Shown piece after piece: positions 7,549-15,565 of a stretch of DNA of 54,811 bases (position 1 is the first letter of the stretch; every line of letters begins with the position of its first letter). Location of the stretch: the NCBI GenBank assembly GCA_944380515.1, contig CALWHT010000052.1, positions 1-54,811 of the forward strand. The letters are read 5' to 3'. Made by a program: the position numbers and the translations under genes. Source of the stretch: an uncultured Roseburia sp. GTDB taxonomy: Bacteria > Bacillota > Clostridia > Lachnospirales > Lachnospiraceae. The notes under the pieces are model-generated. The model searched no databases. It was not told the DNA's origin and was given only the letters and a program-made list of their open reading frames with translations.

Positions 7549-9114
7549 TCATCCAAAAATCACTTCATCCAGCAGCGCATACATCTGCCGGATATCCACC
7601 GGCTTACTTAAATGGGCATTCATGCCCGCCTCAAAGGACTTCTTTACATCCTCCTCGAATACATTCGCCGTCATGGCGATAATGGGAATCTTCCCGCTGT
7701 CGGGGCGGCCAGACTGTCTGATTCTTCTCGTCGCCGTCAGCCCGTCCATCACCGGCATACGGATATCCATCAGAATGGCGTCGTAATACCCCGCTTCATG
7801 CTGCAGAAAACATTCCAGCGCCTCTTTCCCGTTCCATGCCACGTCTACGGCAAAATTCTTGTGCAGCAGGATATTTTCTGTAATTTCAATATTGATTTCA
7901 TTATCCTCCACCAAAAGTATGCGCTTACCGGTAAAATCATATGTAAGCCCGCCGGATTTTTCATAACGCATTCTGCTTCTGCCGGAGCGGAACGCTTTCT
8001 CCAGCGTGACCGTCGCCACAAACGTGGAACCCTTTCCCTTCTCGCTGTACGCGTCAATTCTGCCGCCCATAAATTCAATAATATTCTTTGAAATCGCAAG
8101 TCCCAGACCGGTGCCGCCGTAAAGCGTCATATCCGCGTCTCCCTCCTGCTCAAAGGCGTCAAAGGCATGCGGGAGAAACTTCTCATCCATCCCGATTCCC
8201 GTATCATGCACCTCAAAGCGGAATGTGGCGTTTTTCCCGGTCTCCATCAAAAGCTCAACGATAAAATCGATTCTTCCCTCCGGCAGCGTATATTTCACCG
8301 CATTTTCCAGAATACCAAACAATGCCTCCCGCAGCTTTCCGCCATCGAACAGATACTCCTTTTCAAAATCGCCTCTTGCCTGCATCGAAAAATGAATCTG
8401 TTTCTCCGCCGTCCTCCTTGAAATATCACGGCAGAGCTCCTCCAAAAACGGAGTAAATGCAGTTACTTCCTTATTATCCGCGACTCTCCCGCTCTCCAGC
8501 AGGGAGAGATTTAAAATATCGTCAATCAGGGAGCGCAGAAATTGCGCCGACTTCTCAATTTTATCGAGATTTTCCAGTACCTGCTTTTCGTTTTTGATGT
8601 TCTCTCTGCTCAGGTAAGAAAGACCGATAATGGAATTCATCGGCGTGCGTATCTCATGGCTCATGCGCTCAAGGAACTCACTTTTCGAACGATCCGCCCG
8701 ATAAAGCTTTTCCCGAAGCTTGCACTCTTCCACAAAGCTCTCCGTAATGTCATGGCGAACCAGCACAAGCATGTCCTTTTTGTCATTATAGTAATAAAAG
8801 CTCATGGTCTTCCTGCGGTACTCCCCACCGCACAGCAGACGATACGACACCTCCACGCGTTCCTTTTCACTCAGCTTTTCCCTGATATTGGAAAGGAGAA
8901 ATTCTGATTTACATCGTTCCCGATCCTCCGGATGTATATACTGCGGAATGTATGTGTCATTGATTTCCTGATAATCCCCGCACTCCGGCGGCAACACGCA
9001 GCTCTGCGCATTGGTGACAATGGTACGCAGCACACCGGTTTCCATATCTACATATGCGATAAAATCCATCTCCTCCTTTATCGCACGCTCCATAATCTTC
9101 TGCTGTTTATCCAT
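7549..9114 (-). CDS. Hybrid sensor histidine kinase (PAS-HisKA-HATPase-REC)
   Basis: A 521-residue cytoplasmic protein with no transmembrane segment. A PAS-like sensory region (about 1-130) is followed by HisKA with the phospho-acceptor His153 in FLERMSHEIRTPMNS. The ATPase follows, with the N box around N271, G1 DTGIG (304-308) and G2 GGTGLGLA. A C-terminal receiver (about 397-521) has Asp450 in LMDIRMPVMDG, and the conserved Lys is in HLSKPVD. It is an orphan: no separate response regulator or output gene is next to it. Signal and output are unknown; phosphorelay through a separate HPt protein is the usual mode. Confidence 0.9.
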   Translation of the reverse strand: MDKQQKIMERAIKEEMDFIAYVDMETGVLRTIVTNAQSCVLPPECGDYQEINDTYIPQYIHPEDRERCKSEFLLSNIREKLSEKERVEVSYRLLCGGEYRRKTMSFYYYNDKKDMLVLVRHDITESFVEECKLREKLYRADRSKSEFLERMSHEIRTPMNSIIGLSYLSRENIKNEKQVLENLDKIEKSAQFLRSLIDDILNLSLLESGRVADNKEVTAFTPFLEELCRDISRRTAEKQIHFSMQARGDFEKEYLFDGGKLREALFGILENAVKYTLPEGRIDFIVELLMETGKNATFRFEVHDTGIGMDEKFLPHAFDAFEQEGDADMTLYGGTGLGLAISKNIIEFMGGRIDAYSEKGKGSTFVATVTLEKAFRSGRSRMRYEKSGGLTYDFTGKRILLVEDNEINIEITENILLHKNFAVDVAWNGKEALECFLQHEAGYYDAILMDIRMPVMDGLTATRRIRQSGRPDSGKIPIIAMTANVFEEDVKKSFEAGMNAHLSKPVDIRQMYALLDEVIFG

Positions 9115-9175
9115 ATTCCGTTCCTTTTCCGTTCAGCCTCTTTTTCCCAAAAAACGGATCACTGAAACCCGCTTC

Positions 9176-9204
9176 ATTATACCAGTTTTCCGGATTTTTT
9201 TAAA
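9176..9204 (-). promoter_or_regulatory. Candidate promoter of the hybrid kinase
   Basis: TTTAAA (9199-9204) and TATAAT (9176-9181), 17 bases apart on the minus strand. The -35 box overlaps the stop codon of the YhhN-like gene, so the kinase is probably transcribed separately from the upstream pair. Confidence 0.6.
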
Positions 9205-9874
9205 TAGAAAAAAGAAACAAACTTCCCGCCAGTACAAACATGCCGTAATAATAGGTCAACAGATTAAAAACGTGAATTTTGACTCCGCCGCGCTTATAAA
9301 AATAAAGAAACAGAATCGAGATATCCGAGACCAGAATTAATCCGGCCCCCAAGGCCGCAGCCGCGTTTTCCCACGCCGGACGGGTAACGGCAAGCCGCAC
9401 CGCGGCGGAAAAAAACAGCGCCACAAAAAATGCGTAAATCAGGGTAAAGGGACGCAGCCTTCCCGTATGCATGCGCTTCATGGAGGTCAGCAGCAGCGCC
9501 AGTCCCACCGCTCCCAGCGGAAAAAGCACATCCGAAAAAGCCATCCCGCCCTCCGTGCAAATCCAACGCACAAAAAAGAGATGCCCCGCCAGGAATACGA
9601 AAAGTCCCGCCAAAAACTGCGGTTTCCTGCGGAAACGGTTATAAAATCCAAGCAGTATATCTCCCGCAAAGCAGCAAAAAAACGCGGGAAGCATCATAAA
9701 AAACCGGTCATTCTCACCCGTAAGAAACCGGGCGGCAAAAAGAACCGCAAGAAACGAAAAGCTGCATGCTGCCTTTGCCCAAATGTAATATTTCCGGTAT
9801 TTCCCGCTGCACACAACGGCAATCAGCCCGCAAAGCAGCGCCGTATAAACGGCAAACAGAAATAATATGCTCAT
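9200..9874 (-). CDS. YhhN/lysoplasmalogenase-like membrane protein
   Basis: A 224-residue protein with about seven to eight predicted helices. Family marks are the acidic motif CCFAGDILLGF, the second acidic helix VSDISILFLYF and the C-terminal YYYGMFVLAGSLFLF. Some YhhN members (TMEM86) hydrolyse the vinyl-ether bond of lysoplasmalogens, and anaerobic Clostridia make plasmalogens, so this activity is plausible but unproven here. It overlaps the TtcA-like gene by ATGA, implying coupled translation. Confidence 0.7.
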   Translation of the reverse strand: MSILFLFAVYTALLCGLIAVVCSGKYRKYYIWAKAACSFSFLAVLFAARFLTGENDRFFMMLPAFFCCFAGDILLGFYNRFRRKPQFLAGLFVFLAGHLFFVRWICTEGGMAFSDVLFPLGAVGLALLLTSMKRMHTGRLRPFTLIYAFFVALFFSAAVRLAVTRPAWENAAAALGAGLILVSDISILFLYFYKRGGVKIHVFNLLTYYYGMFVLAGSLFLFSI

Positions 9875-10755
9875 TGCTTCTCATCAGCCTCCGCCAATCC
9901 GTCATAGGTATCCAGAAAATGATGTACCACCCCTTCCTTTTTGTAAGCGATAACGGTACTTAAGTTTACATTTTCCACGCTCTTAAATATATTCGATTCC
10001 ACATATGGATTTTGTTTTTTCAATTCGGCTATTAAATGCTTGATTTCCCGGCGTTTGGAGAGATTCTCCCTGTCGCTTTTGCTGTGCTCACTCTGCTCTG
10101 TGAAACGGCAGGCGCACTGTAAAAACCGCAGGCCGTTGTAATCTCTCCAGCGTTTGATATCCGCCTCCCGCACCAGATACAGCGGACGTATCAGCTCCAT
10201 CCCCGGAAAATGCGTGCTGTGCAGCTTCGGCATCATGGTCTGGATCTGCGCCCCATAGAGCATGCCCATGAGAATTGTCTCAATCACATCGTCATAGTGA
10301 TGTCCGAGCGCAATCTTATTGCATCCGAGCTCCCTCGCCTTCGCATAGAGATGTCCCCGGCGCATTCTCGCGCAGAGATAACAGGGATTCTTTTCAATCT
10401 CAAATACGGTATTAAAAATCTGCGTCTCAAAAATGGTGAGCGGAATCCCCATGAGCCTTGCATTTTCCTCTATGCGCTGCCTGTTTGCCGCAGCATAGCC
10501 CGGATCCATCACCAGAAATTCCAGTTCGAACCGTACCTTCCTGTGGCGCGTCAGCTCCTGAAAGCATTTTGCAAGCAGCATGGAATCCTTGCCGCCCGAA
10601 ATGCATACCGCAATCCTGTCCCCTTCCTTTACAAGCTCGTAGGTGTTGATAGCCTTTGTAAAGCGGCTGAATATGTCCTTATGAAATTTTTTGCGCAGGC
10701 TCTTTTCAATCTCTGCCTGACGTTCCGTCACGTTACCTTCTATCCTTTCACTCAT
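9871..10755 (-). CDS. TtcA-family PP-loop ATPase (tRNA thiolation-like)
   Basis: A 294-residue protein from the ATG at 10755 (GGAG site 7 bases upstream). It has the PP-loop SGGKDS near residue 53 and a CYLCARMRRG pair (CxxC). A further Cys pair, FLQCAC, provides the ligands usual for the Fe-S cluster of TtcA/TtuA-type sulfur-transfer enzymes, with HHYDDVIET between them. TtcA makes 2-thiocytidine at tRNA position 32. Firmicute relatives in this family are often annotated this way without proof. An upstream extension to 10800 exists but lacks a ribosome site. Confidence 0.8.
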   Translation of the reverse strand: MSERIEGNVTERQAEIEKSLRKKFHKDIFSRFTKAINTYELVKEGDRIAVCISGGKDSMLLAKCFQELTRHRKVRFELEFLVMDPGYAAANRQRIEENARLMGIPLTIFETQIFNTVFEIEKNPCYLCARMRRGHLYAKARELGCNKIALGHHYDDVIETILMGMLYGAQIQTMMPKLHSTHFPGMELIRPLYLVREADIKRWRDYNGLRFLQCACRFTEQSEHSKSDRENLSKRREIKHLIAELKKQNPYVESNIFKSVENVNLSTVIAYKKEGVVHHFLDTYDGLAEADEKQ

Positions 10756-10867
10756 GCCAATCTCCGTTCCGGGGCACACCCGCCGGCCTGTCGGCGGCAC
10801 TCCGGCATATATGTATTTTCCGCCGCGGCTTTTTCGTGTAAGCGGCCGCGGCTTTCTATATCATACC

Positions 10868-10914
10868 ATAAAAAAAAGACTACGGAAACACCGATTGTTC
10901 CAGCAGTCTTTTTT
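10868..10914 (-). terminator. Intrinsic terminator after the SleB-like gene
   Basis: On the minus strand AAAAGACTGCTGGAAC pairs with GTTTCCGTAGTCTTTT (arms about 10898-10914 and 10874-10889), followed by a run of Ts (10868-10877). It begins about 15 bases past the stop codon. Confidence 0.85.
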
Positions 10915-10928
10915 CCGGCGGCTTTGCC

Positions 10929-11627
10929 TCAATAACAAAAATAATGTCCGCCAATTTTCACCTCCACATGCTCCGTCAGGGGAAACGTGGAAAAATACAT
11001 TGTATCATTTCTTAATATGCTTGTTTCTCCGTTTAATACACTGTAAATCGAATCATATTCCTTCTGCGTCGGCTGCGCCCGGTCCCGGTTTTTCCACGAG
11101 CAGAACTGCACGGGATTTTCCTGGCTCAATACCTCATAAAGCGTAGCCGGGTATACGCCGGAACACATCCGGTTAAAAACGACCTCGACGACGGCCTGCT
11201 GTCCGGTCACCGGCTCCCCCTGGGATTCCAGCCAGACAATCCGCGCCAGCAGATCAATCTCGTCCTCCGTCAGCGTGATTCCCCAACGATTGCCGTTTAT
11301 TTCCGCCGACACCTCCGCACTTTCCGTCACCTCCGCTGCCTCAATCTCCGCAGCCGGTTCTTCCTGTGTGTCCGTCTGTGTCTCTGTATCTTCTATTATC
11401 TCTGTCTCTTTTGGAAATTCCTCATAAGAGGAGGTCACCCAAATTACATTTCTTTTTTCAATCCCTGTTTCTTCATCTGATTCTGGCGTAAATGAATACC
11501 CGGAATATAAGGACTCTGTTCCGGCTGTCTGCTCCGGCAGCTCCCTTACCTCCTGAATGTTGGACACAAATCCCAAGCTGAGCATAAGCATCAGCAGGAC
11601 AACAGCGCCCAATATTTTTTTTCTCAT
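10929..11627 (-). CDS. SleB/CwlJ-type cell wall hydrolase (Hydrolase_2)
   Basis: A 232-residue secreted or membrane-anchored protein from the ATG at 11627, with an AAAGGAGC site. It starts with a basic-hydrophobic signal (MRKKILGAVVLLMLMLSLGF), then an acidic Glu/Thr-rich linker (about 30-110), then the catalytic domain. The domain has LLARIVWLESQGEPVTGQQA, with the likely catalytic Glu, AVVEVVFNRM, and the C-terminal KIGGHYFCY. This fold cleaves peptidoglycan; SleB and CwlJ act in spore germination, but linker-bearing versions are also vegetative hydrolases. A strong sigma-A-type promoter argues for vegetative expression. Confidence 0.85.
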   Translation of the reverse strand: MRKKILGAVVLLMLMLSLGFVSNIQEVRELPEQTAGTESLYSGYSFTPESDEETGIEKRNVIWVTSSYEEFPKETEIIEDTETQTDTQEEPAAEIEAAEVTESAEVSAEINGNRWGITLTEDEIDLLARIVWLESQGEPVTGQQAVVEVVFNRMCSGVYPATLYEVLSQENPVQFCSWKNRDRAQPTQKEYDSIYSVLNGETSILRNDTMYFSTFPLTEHVEVKIGGHYFCY

Positions 11628-11698
11628 TTTGCTCCTTTCCTCAAGAATGATACACATCTATGACAATATGGCTGTTCTGCCATTCGATACAGGCACTA

Positions 11699-11727
11699 AT
11701 CATACTTAGGTTATTTCCAAAAGTCAA
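11699..11727 (-). promoter_or_regulatory. Promoter of the SleB-like gene
   Basis: TTGACT (11722-11727) and TATGAT (11699-11704) are 17 bases apart on the minus strand. They give a leader of about 65 bases before the ATG at 11627. Confidence 0.75.
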
Positions 11728-11949
11728 ATTTTTTATTCACACCCCCTCTGTAAAAATTTACTTACAATTGCCTATAATTTTCCATTTTTTCTTTTCTTTT
11801 ATCAGCCATAAGCCTGTTCGAAACTTTGTTCGATAAAAATAGAACCAACCAAGTAACCAAAAATATATCTGTTTTTTGGGATATTTTCTGAAATAATCAC
11901 CAAATTTATTCTTACATCTGTCGTCAATCTGCAGATGTGAACGCCTATT
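11728..11949. other. AT-rich intergenic region without a gene
   Basis: Together with the promoter to its left this is the only non-coding stretch longer than about 300 bases (11628-11949). It holds the downstream end of the cobalamin operon. On the minus strand an ACATCTG/CAGATGT inverted repeat (11918-11940) is followed by an A/T-rich tract; it could act as a weak terminator but lacks a proper T run. No open reading frame with a ribosome site is visible on either strand. Confidence 0.6.
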
Positions 11950-12585
11950 TTAAACCCGGTATGCACAATTCAAATTCCCGCAGGAAGCGCAGATTTCCGC
12001 CTCCGGTGGCCGCTTGTGTCCGGCGCAGGACGGAGCCGCCCCGGACATTTCGGCTAAAAATACCGCGCTCTTTTTCGGAGAAAGGCAATATGCACGGTTG
12101 CAGCTCACCCTCGTCTGCCCGGTAAGCGCAAGAAGCTTTGGTATCCACGCAAGGGGAAGCTCCGGCTCCTCGCCGAAAAAGCGAAAGGACACCAGACGCT
12201 GTCTCAGCTGCGCCTCGGTCCACCGTCGGAACTGCCCGTAGCCCGCGCGCAGCAGCTCCCAGGCAATCGTCTCCGCCATATAGGCCTCCTCGAACCGCCC
12301 GGCACACTGATACCGCTCCTGCAGCGCGTCAATTCCTTCTCCAAGCGTTATAATCCCTATCACATAATCATCCTCGTGTCCCCGCCAGATCCCCCGCGCC
12401 TGCGGGTTTTGCCCGGGACGGATACAAAAAAAGCCCTCCTGCCCCGCAAGCTGCGCGCGCATATCCTCCGCCGTAGCAAAAAGCAGTTTGCGATGCTTTT
12501 CTTCAAAATGATACTGTTCCCCCACACGCTTAAGAAAAGCCGACGTCAGAAGGCTTCTCATATTTGTCCGCACGAATTTTTCCAT
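11950..12585 (-). CDS. Stand-alone MetH activation-domain-like protein
   Basis: A 211-residue protein, last gene of the cobalamin operon. It resembles the AdoMet-binding reactivation domain of B12-dependent methionine synthase, as in free-standing clostridial versions. It has the helical segment IITLGEGIDALQERYQ, then FEEAYMAETIAWELL, and near the C-terminus CLSPKKSAVFLAEM. A cysteine cluster follows (CNRAYC, later CASCGNLNC), which classical MetH domains do not have and which could bind a metal or Fe-S. In anaerobes whose MetH lacks the domain, such proteins are thought to reactivate oxidised cob(II)alamin. Assignment is by pattern and context. Confidence 0.55.
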   Translation of the reverse strand: MEKFVRTNMRSLLTSAFLKRVGEQYHFEEKHRKLLFATAEDMRAQLAGQEGFFCIRPGQNPQARGIWRGHEDDYVIGIITLGEGIDALQERYQCAGRFEEAYMAETIAWELLRAGYGQFRRWTEAQLRQRLVSFRFFGEEPELPLAWIPKLLALTGQTRVSCNRAYCLSPKKSAVFLAEMSGAAPSCAGHKRPPEAEICASCGNLNCAYRV

Positions 12586-12624
12586 TTCCGCACACCTCCG
12601 CAGTCTCTGCCCGGCAGCGCCGGC

Positions 12625-12870
12625 CTATTTTCGCAAAAGACGCATAATCACATCGTAATTTTCGGGCCGGTGCGGGAAGGTACAGTTCATGCAGGATTTT
12701 ATTTTTTTCCCGTCACTCATAATATATTCCGGTTTCCCCGGACAGTGCTCCCTTTCATAGAGAGGACAAAAGCAAAAAAGGCAGTTGAAACCCGTCATGC
12801 CCGGATTGCACTCATGGCACGGATAATATTTGCATGCCCTGTTTTCAAAATAACGATAAGAATCTTCCAA
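12625..12870 (-). CDS. Cysteine-rich small domain protein
   Basis: An 81-residue protein with nine cysteines (13, 18, 21, 30, 33, 35, 43, 60, 63), arranged as CKYYPCHEC, then CLFCFC, then C and CMNC. This matches the Cys-rich small domain family that recurs in anaerobic cobalamin loci. No function is established. The cysteine spacing suggests a metal or Fe-S site, so cobalt delivery or redox support for CbiK/CbiL is possible but is only inference. It abuts the cbiL stop codon directly and is surely co-transcribed. Confidence 0.75.
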   Translation of the reverse strand: MEDSYRYFENRACKYYPCHECNPGMTGFNCLFCFCPLYEREHCPGKPEYIMSDGKKIKSCMNCTFPHRPENYDVIMRLLRK

Positions 12871-13590
12871 TTATGCTTCTCCCTTTTCCTTTACAATCAC
12901 CGTCGTCAGGTACCCGGACGCAGAACTGAGCCCTTCGATGCCCCGCGTGATTTTTTCCCCTATCATACCACAATTCTCCACGGAATACACTTCCAGTTTT
13001 TCTTTCCTGCCGCTTTTCTGCAGGAATTCCTTCAACTGCTCCAGCTTTTTGCCGGATTTCATGTAAATTTTTGTCCCGGGCAGCGCGAGGGAATCTTCAA
13101 TTTCATAGGACGCCGGTATGATATGAATTTGTTCCCCTCCCTCTCCCAAAGAAATGCCGAGGACGCCTGCCGCCGCGCAAAAGGAGGGCACTCCGTTTAT
13201 CACCTCCGCGCGCCCTCCCGCTTCACGGATTCTCCGGTGCAGATAATGATAGGTCGCATAGATACAGGGGTCGCCGAGCGTGAGAAACGCCGCCTGCTTT
13301 CCCTCTGTCAGCAGCCCTTTCACCTTTTCACAGACAGCGTCGTGCGCCGCCGCGATAACACCGGCGTCCTTTGACATGGGAAACGGCAGGCAGAGCTTTT
13401 CTTTTCGGGCAAGCTCGGGACACGCCGCCCGTGCAATGCCATATGAGATACAAGCCTGTTCTGTTTTTGCCGGAATCAGCAAAATATCACTCTGCCGCAT
13501 GATCCGGACAGCTTTACAGGTGATTAATTCCGGGTCGCCGGGACCGACGCCCACACCGTATAGGATTCCTGTCATTGTGTGTTTTTCCAT
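12871..13590 (-). CDS. cbiL: Cobalt-precorrin-2 C20-methyltransferase
   Basis: A 239-residue tetrapyrrole methylase. The N-terminal GVGVGPGDPELITCKAV, the GDPCIYATYHYL motif (around residue 110) and GVPSFCAAAGVLGISLGEGGE (around 135-160) identify the CbiL/CobI branch. It transfers a methyl group from AdoMet to C20 of cobalt-sirohydrochlorin, the step right after CbiK. The gene lies directly downstream of cbiK, matching pathway order. The start at 13590 has a CGAGG site 5 bases away; an alternative ATG is at 13575. Confidence 0.92.
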   Translation of the reverse strand: MEKHTMTGILYGVGVGPGDPELITCKAVRIMRQSDILLIPAKTEQACISYGIARAACPELARKEKLCLPFPMSKDAGVIAAAHDAVCEKVKGLLTEGKQAAFLTLGDPCIYATYHYLHRRIREAGGRAEVINGVPSFCAAAGVLGISLGEGGEQIHIIPASYEIEDSLALPGTKIYMKSGKKLEQLKEFLQKSGRKEKLEVYSVENCGMIGEKITRGIEGLSSASGYLTTVIVKEKGEA

Positions 13591-13604
13591 ACTTACCTCG
13601 TTTC

Positions 13605-14396
13605 TTACCTTCGAATCCGCTCCATTGCCCTGCCGAGGTGCTCCAGATAAACCGCTCTTATTCCTTCATACTCCCCGATGCCCCGCAGCAGGCAGTCGGG
13701 CCGGCAGCCAAGTGCTCTCAGCTTCGACGCGAAGGAATGTTTCTCCCCCGCCATATCGTTTCTCGCATGGTCCCCGGCGACCAGCATCAGCGGTGCCAGA
13801 AGAATCCTTCCGCAAAGCCGCCCGTCGCTGCCAAGACGTGCCGCAACATCGGAAATCGTAACGGCTCCTTCCACCGTTGCGATATAAACCCCGTTGTCCG
13901 TCAGCCGATTGAGCTCCCGCTCCAGCTTCGCATAGCTTTCATCTGCCGGATGCGCTGTCCCGTGTCCCATAAAAATGACCGGGTCACGGCCGGCTTCCTC
14001 CCTCACGCCCTCCCACAGGGCCAAAGCTGTTTTTCCGTAGTCCGCTTCGGACGCAAGCAGCACGTCCGAAATTTCCATGCGCGCAAAATCACCGCGGTGT
14101 TCCCTGGCCGCCTGCTTCATGCGATGATTTTCGATTCCGTCGATGATGTGTGTCGGCATCAAAACCACACGTTTTACACCGTCCTCCTTCATCCGCAAAA
14201 GCGCCTCCGCGACCCCGAAAATGGCAAGCCCCTCCCGCGCAAGAACCGCCTTTCTGATGAGTCCGCTCGAATACGCCTGATATACCTGGCAGTCCGGGTA
14301 GGAAGCCCGGACTGCCGCAACAAGCGCCTCAATATTTTTTTCTCTTGTGTCGCGGTAGGTCGTGCCAAAGCTCACCGCCAAAATACCCGTTTTCAT
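13605..14396 (-). CDS. cbiK: Sirohydrochlorin cobaltochelatase
   Basis: A 263-residue class II chelatase from the ATG at 14396, which has an AAGGAG site; a longer frame to 14420 overlaps cbiN. The N-terminal MKTGILAVSFGTTYRDTRE is characteristic. The two metal-binding histidines are His145 (IFMGHGTAHPAD) and His210 (VAGDHARNDM), close to the positions known from the Salmonella enzyme. It inserts Co(II) into sirohydrochlorin, committing it to the anaerobic B12 route. It sits between the cobalt importer and cbiL, which suits direct use of imported cobalt. Confidence 0.95.
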   Translation of the reverse strand: MKTGILAVSFGTTYRDTREKNIEALVAAVRASYPDCQVYQAYSSGLIRKAVLAREGLAIFGVAEALLRMKEDGVKRVVLMPTHIIDGIENHRMKQAAREHRGDFARMEISDVLLASEADYGKTALALWEGVREEAGRDPVIFMGHGTAHPADESYAKLERELNRLTDNGVYIATVEGAVTISDVAARLGSDGRLCGRILLAPLMLVAGDHARNDMAGEKHSFASKLRALGCRPDCLLRGIGEYEGIRAVYLEHLGRAMERIRR

Positions 14397-14401
14397 TTGC
14401 T

Positions 14402-14710
14402 TTACTCCTTCGGCATCCACTTTTTCCGCTCCACAAAGCGCCCCATCACAAAGGCGATAATACCGACGCCAATCCCTGTCTGGATGCAGAAAAACAGGCT
14501 CTCAACCTCGCCCGGAAGTTCTCCGTGAAGGATTGTCTCCAACACGGGCGTAAACCAGGGTTCATAGCCTCCGGTAATCTCCTCGACCATCACGCTTCCC
14601 GCATCGTCGGAGCCTCCAAATTCGGCTCCCCGCAGTGCGAACAGGGGAATCAGCGCAATCAAAAGCGCCGCGATTACAAGTGCCGCCACTGTTATTCTTC
14701 CTTTTTTCAT
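14402..14710 (-). CDS. cbiN: Cobalt ECF transporter small subunit CbiN
   Basis: A 102-residue protein with an N-terminal helix (about 6-28) and a C-terminal helix (about 75-93) bracketing an extracytoplasmic acidic loop, including EPWFTPVLE. This is the CbiN layout. CbiN helps CbiM load Co(II). Its ATG follows the cbiM stop without a gap (TAGATG), and the GGGAGG site lies inside the last cbiM codons, giving coupled translation. Confidence 0.92.
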   Translation of the reverse strand: MKKGRITVAALVIAALLIALIPLFALRGAEFGGSDDAGSVMVEEITGGYEPWFTPVLETILHGELPGEVESLFFCIQTGIGVGIIAFVMGRFVERKKWMPKE

Positions 14711-15460
14711 CTATTTTACCTCCCTGTGAAATCCAATCATCTTAAGCTCCGGTTTTGCGTAGGCTTCAAGCGCCATCATGATCAGCACGGTCAGGATTCC
14801 CTCCAGAACGGCCAGCGGAAGCTGTGTAGGCGCGAACACTCCCAGAAACTTTCCTACGGAAGCCCACACACCGCCCGCCTCCGACGGATAAGCCAGGGCA
14901 AGCTGTACGCTCGTGACGCAGTATGTAAAAAGATCACCGATAAATGCCGCCAAAAATACGGACACCCACCGGTTCACCGACAATTTTTTACAGAGCCTGT
15001 ATACCCCGTAAGAAAGCAGCGGTCCGGCGATCGCCATGGAAAAGGTATTTGCTCCCAAAGTGGTAAGGCCCCCGTGCGCCAGCAGGATTGCCTGAAAAAT
15101 CAGAACAATGATTCCGAGAATCGAAACCGCCGAGGGCCCGAATAAAATCGCGCCGAGACCGGTTCCCGTCATGTGGGAGCAGCTTCCGGTCACGGACGGA
15201 ATCTTTAAGGATGAAATCACAAAAATAAACGCGCCCGCCATCGCAAGCAGAGTGATGTTCCTGCGGTTTTCCTCAAGCTTTTTTCGGATGGATAAAAATC
15301 CCGTCACCAGAAACGGAAGGCATAATACGCCCCATGCGATGCAATATTGCGGGGGAAGATACCCCTCCATAATGTGCATGGCGCTCACCGTCGTGGATAC
15401 GCAAAACGCCAGCGAAAATCCTGCCAGCGCCGCTGTCAGCTTCATGTGCTTTTTTGACAT
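14711..15460 (-). CDS. cbiM: Cobalt ECF transporter substrate-binding subunit CbiM
   Basis: A 249-residue membrane protein. A cleavable leader (about 1-27) precedes the [10 protein letters not shown] motif, whose Met-His at the mature N-terminus coordinates Co(II) in this family. The conserved [17 protein letters not shown] segment and a run of about six helices follow. The order here is cbiQ-cbiO-cbiM-cbiN rather than the usual cbiMNQO. A 105-base gap with two inverted repeats separates it from cbiO, and it has its own AGAGG site. Confidence 0.95.
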   Translation of the reverse strand: MSKKHMKLTAALAGFSLAFCVSTTVSAMHIMEGYLPPQYCIAWGVLCLPFLVTGFLSIRKKLEENRRNITLLAMAGAFIFVISSLKIPSVTGSCSHMTGTGLGAILFGPSAVSILGIIVLIFQAILLAHGGLTTLGANTFSMAIAGPLLSYGVYRLCKKLSVNRWVSVFLAAFIGDLFTYCVTSVQLALAYPSEAGGVWASVGKFLGVFAPTQLPLAVLEGILTVLIMMALEAYAKPELKMIGFHREVK

Positions 15461-15486
15461 TTTTCTTTCCTCTCTTTCTTTTTTTC

Positions 15487-15536
15487 GGGCGTTTGCCGCC
15501 CTGTTTATCTAAAATACCGGAAAATTCCCGTATTTT
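15487..15536 (-). repeat. Two inverted repeats in the cbiO-cbiM gap
   Basis: On the minus strand AAAATACGGGAA/TTCCGGTATTTT (15511-15536, one mismatch in 12) is followed by GGGCG-GCAAA-CGCCC (15487-15501). Neither is followed by a T run; the second leads into the purine-rich cbiM ribosome site. They may stabilise or process the mRNA and so adjust CbiMN against CbiQO levels. No second B12 box is present. Confidence 0.6.
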
Positions 15537-15565
15537 ATCCTCGTTTCATTCAAAAGGCGCCTGCG

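Noticed and set aside
11819-11832. SOS-box-like CGAACAAAGTTTCG in an intergenic gap
   Set aside because: One mismatch to the Gram-positive LexA consensus, not placed at a promoter, and no damage gene next to it.
12376-14528. Long plus-strand frames of 332 and 317 residues
   Set aside because: They lie opposite cbiL, cbiK and neighbours, show no domain pattern and result from GC-rich codon usage.
15462-15565. Possible second riboswitch ahead of cbiM
   Set aside because: There are hairpins but no B12 box or other conserved aptamer core.
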